DNA from: Climacium dendroides
Lineage: Eukaryota > Streptophyta > Bryopsida > Hypnales > Climaciaceae
Direction of reading: 5' to 3'
NCBI GenBank assembly: GCA_950106755.1
Contig: OX467082.1
Coordinates: 48,936,588 to 49,000,587 of the forward strand
DNA: 64,000 nucleotides
Part shown: in pieces, positions 12,303-25,289 of the stretch
Layout: every line of letters begins with the position of its first letter
Position numbering within the stretch: the first letter of the stretch is position 1
The notes under the pieces: model-generated
What the model saw: only the letters and a program-made list of their open reading frames with translations
Told to the model about the DNA's origin: nothing
Databases searched by the model: none
Program-made: the position numbers and the translations under genes

Positions 12303-13327
12303 CAGTCTCTGAGCTGGAGACTAGGGAGGAGTTCTTTTGGCATTTCCTTGTGTACTTTGCTTTAACCTAACTTTTGTGTAATTTTCCCGAGTGTTGGCAA
12401 GAGTGCACGGAGTCAGAGTAGGAAAGTGAGTACGGAGGTGTTGGTAGAGTTTCTCCCCTTGATGTATGTTTCCGGTTCTAGGTACATGCGAGTAGGTTAT
12501 GAGGAGTTAGGAGTGGATTCTAGTGCCTCATCAACTACAGAAGTTTAGCATTCCGGGTAAGAGATCCGTTGATCAAGCTAGGCAGATAGGGAGGGATTCC
12601 TTAGCTACGCTAGAACCCCTGGGTGGAAAATCCGGTCGAGTATCCTGACTCCTGTGAGGTCTTGCCACCGTTGTGGGTGAACGGAAGAACTTTTGTAGAT
12701 GTTGGAACGGACGGATGCACTTGTAGCCACCCAACTTCGTACGAAACGGATCAGTGTCAAGGTCGTTGTAGTATGAGAGGATCGTACGGGGGGTCTTTGT
12801 GTGACCTATGATTCGGGTTGCTATCCGGATTACTGTGAAGGACCAAACCGGATCCGTGTTAGTTAGGGGATCAGTGGATAGGAAAGTGGGTCTTCAGCCA
12901 CTATAATTCACGGAAGGAGTGGTGGGCCTACCACTTTCAAAAGCAAGCGGCGAACCCTCTGATGGTAAAACAGAGGTAAAACTAAACCGGGTATAGAAGG
13001 GTGGACCGGATCGGATCCGCCCAAGAGGGTACATAGGACCGGAAGTTGTAGGGTCCAGAATTGAGAAGTCAGTCCAGAGACCGGGGAACTAGTAAAACCG
13101 GAAGTAGGATATAGTCCGGTCGTAGTTTTTCCGGTTGATTTTGGATATTCCGGTCGTCAGAGGTAGAACCGGAAAAGTAGAATTAAAGGGTTTAATTGGG
13201 TTTATCTCCTTGTTAGAGTTAGCTACTTCACAGGATCTCGTGGGTTCGATCTTTAGGGTCATTTTGTTATGCTCTAGGGTGATTTTTGTGAGTATAATAG
13301 GGAAATTGCTTACTTTGTGCTGTGACA

Positions 13328-13611
13328 CCACGCAGAAGAAGAAGCCTCCAATTATGTCAACACAGAAGAAGAGGCCGATTCCAGAGGACGATGACGAGGA
13401 GGAAGAAGAAGAAGAAGAGGACGAGGATGAAGAATCCGGGACTGAGGAAGACTTGGAGCCGTATTCTGACCCGGATCAAGCACTGGCAGAGACTCGGGCA
13501 ACTAAGGCTGCAGCATCCAAGAAGAAGAAGCTTGCCGCCCGAGGTAAGGTATGCCAGGGACAGAAGACCGGAACCGGAAAGAAGCCGGCCGCGAAGAAGT
13601 TAAGAACTTAG
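13328..13611 (+). pseudogene. remnant of the LTR gag-like gene, copy H (3' piece)
   Basis: This is the continuation after K. It encodes a Glu-rich run and the basic tail KKKKLAARGKV...KKLRT ending in TAG at 13611. The same sequence is in F (50218-50486) and, on the other strand, in I (7678-7960). The first bases are the K target duplicate. Confidence 0.75.
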
Positions 13612-15053
13612 AAAGTTACTTAGGGTAAATTTCTGAGGATAGGATGGTGAAAGCTTGAAAATTAGGGATAGTTGTGCATAATTAGGAAATGTACTTTTTG
13701 AATGACACGGTCACTAGCAGTTGGAAAGTGACCGGGTCCGTAATTATAGGATCTGAGATCCACTTTTAGCGGAAGTAGTGGGAGTTTGAGTGAAAGTCAA
13801 CAAGGCTAGAAAATAGTAAGGGAATGACACGTGTTTGGCCTTAATTGGCTGGAGGATTACTTTTACATTAGGATTTTGAGGGAGTAGTTTAGTATTTAAA
13901 TGTGGGACTTGTTTGGTCCCGGTGTGCATCTTTATCTTATTTTCTTATATTCATGAATACCTGGGAGTTCGCTCTTGGCGTGATTGAAACAAATCATAGT
14001 TGTGTGTACTTGACACTTGTCCGTGTTTTGGAAGTTCAGGCTGGAAAGTGAATATAAGTGGGTACAAGGTGTGCCCGGATGTTGAGTTTATCCGGTTCAG
14101 TATTAGGTTAGTGTGTGTGGGCAGAGGCAGAAGGGATCTCTAGTGTGGACTAGGAATGAACTCGGAAGAAATACGGATGAGGGCCACTTTCTGGAAAGAG
14201 TAAGGGTTAGCATGCCTCTACAGCGCTCGTTTCCCCTTTCTTCCCCACTAGTTCAGACCGGATTTAGGACTAACTCAGTAGGTTGTCGTTGTAGCATTGG
14301 TGAGGAGGAATTAGACCGGCTTGCGTGACCTGCTGGACACGACTACATTTCCTTTCCAGTTGTGAGGATGGTCTGTTTCTCATTTGTAGGATTTGAAAGT
14401 TTATTTTTGAAAGTTTGATCACATAGAGAAATTTCTGACACTTTAAAATCGGAGGATAGAAGTTAAGCTTCCTTCCTAAATCCCAATTAAGTAGATCCCT
14501 CTTCGAGAGGTTAAAATCGACATGGTTACGAGTAGAAATTTGGACCGGATGTGAATACTAGAGGTTAAGGTTAGATCTGTGGAAACACTGATCTCGATTA
14601 CGGTCTATAAAACATAAATACGGGAAACCACTAGAGGTATGTAAATAGAAGTGTTGGAAGAGATACAGGGTAGTGTATAACTGTGGGATAGTAAACTAAC
14701 CAATTAGAGAGTCTGTGTGATAAATAAGTGGGTGTTAAACCGGATTAGATCCGGTCAGTGTTGTTAGATCGGGAAAATCCAGTCTAAAGTGTATTAGTAA
14801 TTGTTGGACCAGAGGGACCTGGTCGTGTTTGTCCAAGGAAACAAGAAGGCCAAGTGGAAGTTCCGGTCTATTGTTTTGCTTGGGGTTTTGTGTGTGTGTA
14901 TGTGTTCGTGACCATCACTCTACCATTTTCCGGTGATTGTGAACCTAGGAATTTGATCTTCGTGGGAACGATACTCGAGTCACTTTAAGGCCTTTTTTAA
15001 GAAATATTGAGCCTTAGAGAAGGATTTTTGCTTTCCTATGCTACGACACCTGC

Positions 15054-15810
15054 CTCCTCCATTGTGACTTAGTTTCATCGACCGGTAGAGTATCTCCACC
15101 TACACCTCTGATTCTTCCTCTTCCTGCCCGGCTTCCTCATCCGGGTCTTCTATTTCAAATTCTGATTTGGCTTTGGCTGTATCGTATGAATCTAATTCTC
15201 TATTCATAAACCAACCATGAGCTTGATACAAGTGATAGAAAAAAAGGGTTATAGGGGAAGGTTTAGACTTCCCTATGCCTCCTACCAACCTCTTTATTTG
15301 ATCTCTCACCACTACTCTCCAATCTACTTTCCGGTCGCCTGACAGTGCACCAAAAATAGTGTTCGCTAGGGTGACCGTAATCTTGTTTGGCCTCTCTGAA
15401 CTGAGGATGGCTGCAAGATACTTCATCAACTGCTTCTCCCTAACCTTTATACATTCTGCTACAGGAAAACCATCTTTCTTCGTGGGAGGATTCTGGAACT
15501 TACCAACAAAGAAACGGTTCGTCCGCGAAGCCGGTCCTTTGTCCATCTTCTTGAAATCGTAGGTTTCTCGCCATAGCGTTGGAGTCCAGTCCTCGGTTCG
15601 ACTCTTCAACGTCCCCTTCCATCTCTTCAATGGTGTGTCGATGACCTCCCTCACAATCTCGTCATCTTTCAAATTCCATGGCCGGGCTAAAAAGCCTTCA
15701 CACCCCATCTGCCGGAGGTCCTCTTCTAATTCCGCCTTCTCTTTTGGATCAGCTGGTACCATTGGCTTCACCATGTGTAAGGACACAGCTACCTCTTCTC
15801 TCACCATCAT
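15054..15810 (-). pseudogene. N-terminal part of the LTR gag-like gene, copy I
   Basis: Starts MMVREEVAVSLHMVKP at 15810. Conserved blocks are RQMGCEGF..PWNLKD and ERPNKITVTLANTIFGALSGDRKVDW, as in F (48352) and K. The frame ends at a TAG at 15100-15102, after an acidic stretch, where a small indel relative to F shifts the frame. The gene is then cut by H at 15049-15053 and resumes at 9064. With F as guide, the intact protein would have been about 700 residues. Confidence 0.7.
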
Positions 15811-16553
15811 GGACTGCTTCTTCTAAAACCTATCAGTGCCCGGAATCACTCTTTGGGGTTTCACAATTATTAGCGCTCTAATCTTCTCACTCCACTCAGG
15901 GATCCTCCTCAAGAGCCGCTCCCACAGAACACTTCTAATACTACACTCATTCGTGAACTTATAAGCGCGCTCTCCTCTTGAGACTTGTCTTTCCCTAATC
16001 TGGACCGTAAACTTAGAGTTGATGCGCTCGTAACTCCTCCTTCGGCTGACCTAAAAAAAACCCACCGCGGATGCACTTCACTTATCTCTTCTTAAGGCAG
16101 CTTCCTAGAAAAAGGAGGTCTGAACCACTTGCCCCTTCTATTTTACTTTCTAGGGCTTCATTCACCCAGGACCGTTACAAGTGATCATTTCCCGAAAAAT
16201 AGACCTGCTCTCAAGTGCGGTCTAGAGCTAGATAGGCACCCATTATGCCCGGACTGCCTGCTATCCGTTTCCGATCTCCGGTCCTTTATTTTCTTTCGGT
16301 TTTCGGTTTCTGATAAAACTCACTTTGACCTATTCTTGACCTAACTATGCCGTTTCCGAGTTTTCGGTTTTCGGTCTCCGGTTACTTTTGTTAACACTAT
16401 TATCTATTCTAAAGTAACCCTATTCCGATATCCGGTTCCTAACTACTTACAGTATTTCTTTCTAAAGAAAAATGAAAAAAAAATAGGGAATAAGGAGTTC
16501 TAATCCCCTTATTTTCTTTCTAAACCTAAAATCAAGATTTCCGTGCTCCCACA

Positions 16554-17936
16554 CCTCCTCTAGGGGAATCCAATCATTGACCTTACAAGTACTCCTCTGG
16601 AGACTAAAGGGACTTGGTTTGTTCAGTCTTCTCCTTGCTATAAAAATACTTGAAAAGATTCCTGAGGAAGTCCGGAAGTTCCGATAGTCGGAATTCGAAG
16701 AGCAGATAGAGGAACCGTTATCACAGGAGGTCCAAGTTGGGGAGCAAGAGGCCCTGATGTGTTTCCTTCGGGGAGTACCCGGAAGGATATGTATCAGGAC
16801 CTACTAAAAGAAGTTATTCCTCCTAAAGGTAAGGATGTAGGGGAATAGGAAACAGTTTTGTACATACTTGTGACAGTATTGGAGTCCGGTCGCCGAGCCG
16901 GAAAAATAGGATCTAGTGGATTACTGGAAATCTAGCGAACTAATAGGAATGTTTTGTGGGATTTTGAAGATGATGTTAGGATTAGTATAAGTTAGATTTT
17001 GATGGACCCTTGTGGTCATTCACACCCACTCATTATATTATTTTCAGTTTGTACCTTCTGAGCTTAATTCAAAGAGTTTGGAGGCTTTCCATTCTCTTCC
17101 TTCTTGTACTTGGTGCATACTTGTGGGTGTGGGTCCATTCGTGCCTTTTCCGGATGCTGAGAACTTACCTTGATTAGCAAGAGTCGACGTTGTGAGTGGT
17201 TTCCGGACGTCACTGGATTGATGGGGAGATCGGCCGGATTGTTCCGATAGTAGTGTTAGTGTACTACCTGCCTGGATGTCGGTATAGCCTAAGGGGAGGA
17301 TACGGCCTCGTGTAGGAGGGTGTCTAAGAGGCTGCTAGCAGATTCCGTATATGAGAGTTTGCAAGATGTGCCTGATTTTTGAATACCCGAATTCCTCCAT
17401 AGACGGAGTCAAAGCCTCGATGTAATGCCCAAGAGAGTGCGAGGATATCCACCCGGTCAATGGGAGGCTCAGTGTTGGGTTGATGCTAGAATGTCATTGT
17501 AGTACTTGATTGTCTCTACATGACCTGGTCCGGTAAGTATTCCGGATTTGTAAGGTGACGGAACAGTAGGATACTTCCAGTCCCTGAAGTTAGAGTTAGT
17601 ATTAGTGGAGAGAGAGAGAGAGGAGAGAGTCAGTGTTTCCGGACACGGTAAACATCCGGACGGTGGATTTGGCCACTCGTGACCTAAACCCAGAGATCCT
17701 GGAAGGGGCAATTCAACGGTTTTCGGACATTTCCAGAACCCATCTAGCACAAGTAGCCGGACCGGACCTATGGTCCGGATTAGAAAGTAGGAGAGAAAGG
17801 GGAAGCTTAGATCTAAAAAAGCCTCTAGATCTGTGAGCCTTGAGTCCTCTTGGAAACGATTCCGGAGCGGTTTATTCTAAGTTGGTCTTTAGTGGGAATT
17901 AAGGGCTAACTGGAGGAATACTGGTCCAACTAATCA
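16554..17936 (+). mobile_element. 3' fragment of a J-type LTR
   Basis: Collinear with the reverse complement of about 18448-19850. It begins inside the LTR gene (matching the 'atcattgaccttac' region) and ends ...GGTCCAACTAATCA at 17936. The 5' half is missing because LTR copy I abuts it at 16553. Only short broken frames remain, including the C-terminal part of the J gene. Confidence 0.7.
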
Positions 17937-18447
17937 CTATAGCATGTGAACGGGTTGTAAGCGTTTGGAGTGAGTCATTGCACCTCAGTAGATTTAGGAT
18001 TCATTATTCCAGGTGAGTGTAAGTGAATTTCACTTTAAAGTAAAACTCATTCACAAAATTTGGCCGGAAGAGGAGTGGAGGGACCCTAATCTAAATGCCT
18101 TCCAAGCGATGGACTCTACAATGGTTGTTCTCTTTTTGATAATTGCATTCAACTAACTTTTACTAAAAGAGGGATGGTCCTTCTAAATGATCTCCATACA
18201 TGTCTCAAAATCCCTACACCATCCTAATTTAAGCTTAGGGAAGTTAGGATCTTTTATTGTACCAAAATCTCACTAGAAATTCCCAATTTGGACCCTAAAT
18301 GAGCTAAATGGGACTTTAAAAAACCATGACAGCACACTTCCCTCAAGCCAAATCTCCAAATTCAACCATGGACTCCCCCATGGACCTTTCACCAATCATA
18401 CAAGAGTTTTAAGCATCCAAATTGTGAAAGACCATAGATATATGTAG
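17937..18447. other. spacer between two J-type LTR ends
   Basis: No gene. The first 90 bp or so (gcatgtgaacgggttgtaag...) match the region near 58322 in E and its copy in E', so this looks like the edge of an E-type LTR into which a J element inserted. The remainder is AT-rich and unrecognised. Confidence 0.5.
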
Positions 18448-19896
18448 TGATTAGTCGGACCAGTATTCCTCCAGTTAGCCCTTAATTCGCACCAAAGGCC
18501 CACTTAGAGTAAACCGCTTCGGAATCGTTCCCATGAGGACTTGAGGTTTACAGATTCATAGGATAACTTCAACCTAAGCATTTACTTTCTCTCCTACTTA
18601 CTACTCCGGACTACAAGTCCAGTCCGGCCACTAGTACCGGAAAAATCCGGAAACCATTTAGTTGCCCCTTCTGGGATCCCTGGGTTTAGGTGACGAGTGG
18701 CCAAATCCACCTTCCGGATGCTTACCGTGTCCGGAAACACACTCTCTCCCTCTCTCTCTCTACCTCTCAACCTCTCTACCTCTAATACTGATGCTAAACT
18801 AACACTTCAGGGACCAGAAGTGTCCTACTTTTCCGTCACCTCATAGATCCGGAATGTTTACTGGACTAGGTCACGCAAGGACAGTCAAGGACTACAAAGC
18901 CATTCTAGCATCAACCCGACACTGAGCCTCCCATTGACCGGGTGGATATTCTTGTACTCTTTTGGCGTTGCGCCGGGGCTTTTACTTGTCTATGGGGAAT
19001 TCCGGCAATCCGAAATTCGAGCATGTCTTACAAACTCCTGTACACGGAAGTTGCTAGCAGCCTCCCAGATACCCTTTCACCTATGGCCGTATCCTACCCT
19101 CATGCTATATCGGCATCCAGGTGGTAGTACTCTAACACTACTATCGGAACTATCCGGCCGATCTCCCCATCAAGTTAGAGACGCTCGAAAGCCACTCACG
19201 AAGTCGACTCTTACTACTCAAGGTAAGTTCTAAGTGTCCGGAAAAGCAAGAATGGACCTACATACACCACAAGCATGTACCGAATACAAAAGATAAGAGA
19301 ATGGACACTTCCAAACACTTGGATTAAGCTCAAAAAAGATACAAGCTAAAACTATGGGCCGGATGTGAATGACTAGAAAGGTCCATCAAAACCCTACTTA
19401 AACTAAAACTAACATCATCCTAAAAAATCCCACAAAACATTCCTACTGGTCCGCTAGATTTTCGGAAAATCCTAGATCCTATTTTTCCGACTTTTGACGG
19501 CCGGACTTCAGTATTATCACTACTCTACACTACTGCACACTATTCCTCGGGATCCTTATCTGGAGGAGGATCACGGTCCTTCAACTCATCCAGATTGATC
19601 TACTTCCGGCTACTCCTTGGAGAAAACACATCTGGACGCCTTGCTCCCCAACTCGGGACTCCCACGATGTTGGTGTCCCTACCGACACTCCGGATTCCGA
19701 CTATTGGAGCTTCCAAACTTCCCCGAAAATCCTTCTGAGTCTTCTTATGATGAGGAGAAGACTATATCGCCCAGCCCCCTTGAGTCTCTAGAGTAGTATC
19801 CGTAAGATCAATGATCGGAGTCACCGAAAAGAGGTCTTCGCTTCCTTGGGGTACCACGGCACCCCAATCCACTCCTTCTGGTCTTTTGGGTGGTGG

Positions 19897-20140
19897 TCAA
19901 AGTTTCGGACTGGCTGGTACTACTGGTGATACTGTTGTAACGATGGGTTCCGGATCATTACCTTCCGGAACCACCAAAGTTTGAGCGGAAGGGGAAAAAA
20001 AAGTTACCGGATCTGACTTAGCGGGAGCCAGATACTCCATCATATCCCGCATATCTGCCCGGGAGGTGTCCATCCGTCTTGCCTGCTCCAACAAACACTT
20101 GATGATGTGTACTCGACTCGAGCTGGCGTTGCGTCGAGGT
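19897..20140 (-). pseudogene. C-terminal piece of the J LTR gene
   Basis: This continues the J gene on the far side of the CACTA insertion. The visible frame includes EQARRMDTSRADMRDMMEYLAP and a Pro/Thr-rich stretch, ending in a stop at 19897. It matches the coiled-coil and tail part of the other LTR genes in position, but not closely in sequence. It was separated from its N-terminal part (43094 onward) by the transposon. Confidence 0.5.
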
Positions 20141-20143
20141 TGG
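20141..20143. repeat. target-site duplication, left (TGG)
   Basis: TGG directly precedes the CACTA terminus, and TGG follows the other end at 42661-42663. A 3-bp duplication is the rule for CACTA elements. Confidence 0.9.
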
Positions 20144-20187
20144 CACTACAACAATGGCAGGGTTTTATGATTGCAAAAATATGACTG
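20144..20187. repeat. CACTA left terminal inverted repeat
   Basis: It starts CACTACAACAATGGCAG and pairs with 42617-42660. It ends in the first ATGACTG motif, so the TIR runs into the subterminal array. Confidence 0.9.
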
Positions 20188-21045
20188 AGGATGACTGGCG
20201 ACTGCTTGCAGTCATATTTTGGGAGGCCTAAGTCTTCTATAGAAATATGACTGGGAAATATGACTGCCAGTCATATTTTGACTTTGTACTACATATACGT
20301 ATACTATACGCCCATGGGGAACATGTTATATTTCATAGGGAACGTGTGGGAACATGTTTAGGGAACGCCCAGTCATATTACCAGTCATATTTTTTTTTTT
20401 CAGTCATATTTTTCAGTCATATTTCCACTTTTTTTTTTTTTTTTTTTTTCGGGTAACCCAATGAAAATTTGGACAGGTGAGTGCATAGTCATATTCTTGT
20501 TTCAGTTGTATTTTCCAGTCATATTTTTTTGTCAGTCATATTTTCCAGTCATATTTTCCTGCCAGTCATATTTGTCAGTCATATTTTATGTCAGTCATAT
20601 TTTGTAGTCATATTTTCGGGCTATCATATTTTGTAGTCATATTTTTTTGTCAGTCATATTTTTCAGTCATATTTTCCTGCCAGTCATATTTGTCAGTCAT
20701 ACTTTATGTCAGTCATATTATTTTGTCAGTCATATTTTGCAGTCGTATTTTTGGCCAGTCATATTTTGCAGTCATATTTTTGGCCAGTCATATTTTGCAG
20801 TCATATTTTTTTGGCAGTCATATTTTTCAGTCATATTTTCTGCCAGTCATATTTTATAGTCATATTTTATGTCAGTCATATTATTTTGCCAGTCGTATTT
20901 TGCAGTCATATTTATTGCTAGTCATATTTTGTAGTCATATATTTGGCTAGTTATATTTTGCAGTCATTTATTTGGTCAGTCATATTTTCCAATCATATTT
21001 GTCTGCTACTCCTATTTCATAGTCCTATTTTATGTCAGTCGTGGC
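20188..21045. repeat. left subterminal array of CAGTCATATT
   Basis: About 40 copies of CAGTCATATTT, mostly head to tail in pairs that form units of about 30 bp, often joined by ttttggc or tgcc. A T-run of about 18 interrupts it near 20432-20449. In En/Spm such repeats bind the TNPA protein and are required for transposition. Open frames across the array are products of the repeat. Confidence 0.9.
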
Positions 21046-21389
21046 AGTCTTGACCTTCACATGTACTTCACATAGTAGAGGCATTCTCAGACAATCATGA
21101 TTTTAAACGTTTAGATTCTTGATTTTCTGCTAACACAAATGACATATACAAGTTGACTATTGAATTTCAATGATAACACATAATCTCACCCAACTTCTAC
21201 ACAAGCGCATTCACTATCCAATCTACAATACAACATACAGTATCCCTTGTATGTCACCTTCCTCTAATGACAAGAAAACTTTTGCACTATATTTGTATGT
21301 TATGTATTCAATGCAATGTTTTTGAAAATACTCAATTCGGAATATGAAAGAAAAGTTTATGTATTATACTTCTGGGCATGTTTCTGAAC

Positions 21390-24300
21390 TCAATTACAAT
21401 CTCCATCACAATATTGTAGGTCATCCACATGTACTTCGTCTTGTTGTAGACGTTGCAATGCAATTGCCACCACATCAGCTTCTACTTCCACTGCATCACA
21501 CAAGATGGGTGTTTTTGGTATGAGGTCTTCAGACAAGTCAGTGACTTCGAGTCCGTGAAACTCTGTTGTCTTTCCAAGGGATATGCACTCCACTTCAGTT
21601 GTTCCTTCATGTTCAGAGAACAATCGAACACCTCTCGGTTCCCTACGGAGTACAACTTCCCATCCATGTCTGGCCTTGTCTGATGCAAAAAATACTTGTT
21701 CAATGTGTAGAGGGAATGCAAACGACTGTGCTGAGTAAGGAATCAATCTATCGAAATTCACACTAGTGAATCCATACTCATCACGCTTCATAGTGGCTCC
21801 ATCGCCCTTCATGTTTGCAACCACCCAATTGCAATATAGTACCACTACCTCAAACTGCCCATAATCTATAGTTAGGATTTCCTCCACCCACCCTACGTAC
21901 TCTAGCTTTGAGTCCTTCATGTTTTTATCCTTTGCGCCTGCTCGACAAAGTTGTTTAAAGGTTGCTGCTATTCCTGAGTCCATTGTTGTCAATTTCTTCT
22001 CAACGCTTCGAACACGAATGTGGTTTCCAAATGCATACATGGAACGATATGACTTGGCTCGATCTGATGGAGGTAACATTAGAGTCCTCACATCTGTGTC
22101 CACTTCTTCTGTACCAACTTCTATAGCTCGTAGCACTGCCTTTGGAAACCAAATATGAAACTTTTCATCGCACATTTCAGTCGGGTACACTACTCGACTT
22201 TGATGTTTTTTACGCCTATACTCTTGTCGCTCTCTTTCACGACGGCGCATGTCATCTTCATGCCTCCTACGTCATTCAATAATTGAATGTGTGAGTTCAT
22301 TTTGATTTACAAACCTAATACTACTTTGAGTCATACATGCACTCACAATACTCGTTGCAGTCATAAATGCAATTAGATTGTTAGGTTTAGTCACAAACGC
22401 AATCACTGAAGTACTTAACCAAAAGAAAAATATACTAATGTTGTTCTCACATAAATGTTAGCACATGACTATGTGTAGTTACAATTTCATATATGACATT
22501 TATATTGCATTACTAAATGGGAACACAAAGAGTGATGGATCTTTTTTCTTCTATGGGATGGAATAAAACATTATTACTGTCAACATTTGATTCTAAATGC
22601 TCTTATGCAGTAGGGGGGTTATTTCTTTCATAGGACCTCACCTCCTCCACTCCTCCAACGGTGCCACATTGTTCAATACAAACTCGTGAATCCATTGTTG
22701 TAGTTCACTTGATAGGTGGCGTGCTCGTCCACTGCCTTCCAAAATTTCGTCATACATTGATGGATCTTCTTTGTCATCCCACACTCTTCGGGTGGTCACT
22801 GTATACTCCTACATGTATTCAGTACAGAACCCCAATGCTTCCACCACAGCGTAGCCTTCAGCCATGCTACCCTCTGGTCGAACCCGATTCCTGACATATC
22901 CTTTTAGTGTCTTCAAATACCTTTCAATGGGATACATCCAACGTGTATGAACGGGTCCGCAAATTTCTACTTCTTCCACAAGGTGGACAACTAAGTGACT
23001 CATGATGTCAAAAAAAGATGGCGGGAACTCTTTCTCCAGCATGCATAATGCTATCACCATATCTGACCTCAATTCCTCAAGAGCATTGGTATCAATGGTC
23101 TTAGCACATATCCTCCTAAATACACGGCTCAACATAATTATAGCTTTTCGTACCTCCTTTGTTAGCATTGTACGAACATTGAGTGGTAAAACTTGTTGCA
23201 TGAGGACATGGTAGTCATGTGATTTCAAACCCTTCATGGTCCCATTCACATGCACGCGCTTCTTCAATTGACCCACATATTGGGTGGGTGTTTGCAATGT
23301 TCGAATTCCATCTACGAAGACCTGACGTTCCTGTTTCGTAAATGTGTAAGATGAACGAGGTAATATGACGCTCTTAGGTTTTTTCCCAGGTATGGGCCAA
23401 AGGTGTTTACGTACACCTGCCTCCTTCATGTCCAAACGGACCTCCAAGGAGTCTTTTTCTCCGTACAAGGTCTTCAACATATTCTCGGTGATGTTCTTCT
23501 CACAATGCATGACGTCTAATGTGTGTCGAATCAAAAGGTCCTGCACAATGACTTCCGGGTGTTACAAACTGCATACACTATGACTATGTTCAATCATTTC
23601 ATTCATAAAACTACCTCTAATATGTCACAGTATTTTGATTTATAAGACAAAAATTGTACTAGACTACTACATTTCTTATCACTTTGAGAAGCAATTTCAT
23701 AAATTAAAAAAAAACATCAAATTCCCACACCCACTTACTTTCCAATACGGCAAGTCATACAGACATGTCCTTCTCTTCACTCCGTGCTTGTGTACTGGAT
23801 CTACCAAATTTTCTACTCCATTTTCACGAGACTTTGTCAACCATTCCTCTCGCTCTTCTGCATAACGAAGTTGTTCTCGACCAGTCATCCTTCTAGGTGG
23901 AGGTCTTTCATCCACTTCACCATCAAATGTACCCCTCTGTCGTCTCCACTGATGAGTCATAGGCAAGTATCGTCTGTGCCCCATATACAAGTTTTTTCTC
24001 AAGGCTTTAGAATGCCTAGTTACTATATGTGGCCCACATATTGGACATGCTCTATATCCTTTTGTTACTTGACCTGAGATTAATCCATATGCGGGAAAGT
24101 CATTCACCGTCCACATGAGAATGCCATGTAACTTGAATGATTTCACTTCTGAATTTTTGCAAGATCCGTCCAAGCAATCAACCCCTTTCCATAGTTCTTG
24201 AAGCTCCTCAATCAATGGTGCCAGGTACACATCTATGTTCTTCTCTGTTACACTCTCTTTTCCTGGAATGATTAATGTCAGCATCATAAAGAAATTTTTT

Positions 24301-25289
24301 GTCACCAACCAAGGGGGAAGATTGTAGTTGAGCATAATCACTGGCCAAGTTGAATGGCTAAGGCTTTGGTTCTGAAATGGATTCACACCATCCAATGCCA
24401 AGCCAAGTCTGACATTGCGCTCGTCTTCAGTAAACCATTGCCACTTGTTGTTCACATGATTCCAAGCCTTGGAATCTACAACCGATCTCATTACCTTGTC
24501 TTTGCTTTTCCCACCTACATGCCATTTCATGAGCTCCGCCAACTGTGTATTGCTATACATTCTTCTTAATCGTGGAATCAAAGGAAAGTGTCTCAATACT
24601 TTCACTGGTACACCGTTGGAGTTCTCTACATATCGGGATTTGTGGCAAGTAGGGCACTCTACTGCGTCTTGTAGTTCGTTGCGGAACAAACAACATCCAT
24701 CTCTACACGCATGTATGGAATTGTATGACAACCCCAACTTCATCAAAAGACTTTTGGCTTCATAAAATGATTTGGGAAGTGAATTCTCTTTTGGTAATAT
24801 GGTCTCTGTCAACAACTTCAGCAACTCATCAACAAAACTATTAGAGACACCATGAGTAGTGCAGCTCACTAGCAACATGAGCGTGGACATCAAACGGTTG
24901 GAATCGCTTCCCACGTACAAAGGAGTCTGTGCTTCTCGCAAAAGAACATTCATATCCACGCCAGTTACATCTTCCATGTTGCTTGAAGCCCCCTCTCTCT
25001 CCATCCGGTCATTGTTGGCATCCACTTGCTCGTCAACATTGTTAGTGTATGAACCTCGTAAATCATTTATCCTCAAACCATCTTCATCTGTTGCATCCTC
25101 AAGTGTGTTCGTAATAATATTCTCAATTCCTTCTCCACGGACATGTATGCTGTCATACTTGTTAAAGCACTCTGTTACCATACGAAGCACATCCACCTCT
25201 CCAACATTTGGAGAGGGGTCTCGTTGAACAGGCTCTCCTCGAACACTTCTTCGTTTATGCAATCGGAGGTCCACAGGAGCATAGTCATC
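21390..25289 (-). pseudogene. CACTA transposase, tnp2 type (Transposase_21, DUF4218, DUF4216)
   Basis: Three exons can be drawn: 25289-23738, 23540-22642 and 22314-21390. They have GT..AG borders and compatible phases. Exon 1 holds the tnp2 domain (DGVNPFQNQSLSHSTWPVI, NYNLPPWL, DFPAYG.ISGQVTKGYRACPICG). The first splice gives LPYWKDLLIRHTLDVMHCEKN, a family hallmark. Exon 2 holds DUF4218 (FPPSFFDIMSHLVVHL, RWMYPIERYLKTLKGYVRN, PEGSMAEGY) and runs to TTRRVWDDKEDPSMYDEI. Exon 3 holds DUF4216 (DEYGFTSVNFDRL). Two in-frame stops spoil it: TAG at 22809-22811, before EYTVTTRRVW, and TGA at 22272-22274. Both can be explained by C-to-T change (CAG, CGA). The first exon is uncertain: exon 1 starts in phase 0 and could follow the zinc-knuckle exon ending at 26480. 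Confidence 0.9.

Larger units (their letters stand above)
9895..13327 (+). mobile_element. LTR copy K, inserted in H
   Basis: A 3433-bp unit starting TGTGACAACTC and ending GTGCTGTGACA, with 5-bp flanks ctacg and ccacg (one C/T change). Joining the flanks restores the H reading frame seen intact in F. It contains one gene (10504-12108), a TATA box about 285 bp from its start and another about 1035 bp from its end. Start and end are not similar to each other, so it has no terminal repeats of its own and reads as a solo LTR. Its 3' part resembles that of G. Confidence 0.85.
9065..15048 (+). mobile_element. LTR copy H (F family), internally deleted, inserted in I
   Basis: Starts TGTGGGAGCACGG at 9065 and ends GTGCTACGACA at 15048. 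The 5-bp flanks cttgt and cctgc differ only by two C/T changes, and joining the flanks restores the gag-like gene of I, as seen in F. Without the nested K it is about 2.5 kb against 4.3 kb for F. About 1.8 kb spanning the gag N-terminus and coiled coil is missing, with the junction near 9322 in a CCGGAA-rich stretch. Confidence 0.85.
6245..16553 (-). mobile_element. LTR copy I (F family), interrupted by H
   Basis: Read on the minus strand it starts TGTGGGAGCACGG at 16553 and ends GTGCTAAGACA at 6245. With H (9065-15048) and the target copy removed it is about 4.32 kb, almost the same length as the F copy at 47598-51923, and collinear with it. It contains a gag-like gene broken by nonsense codons, and by H. 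The 5-bp flanks (tgttt at left, cctcc at right) do not match. The right flank enters the middle of a J-type LTR while the left flank does not, so one side has been lost or exchanged since insertion. Confidence 0.8.

Noticed and set aside
20588..20950. Overlapping open frames of repeated QSYF/SHIF residues
   Set aside because: They are translations of the CAGTCATATTTT array in three frames.
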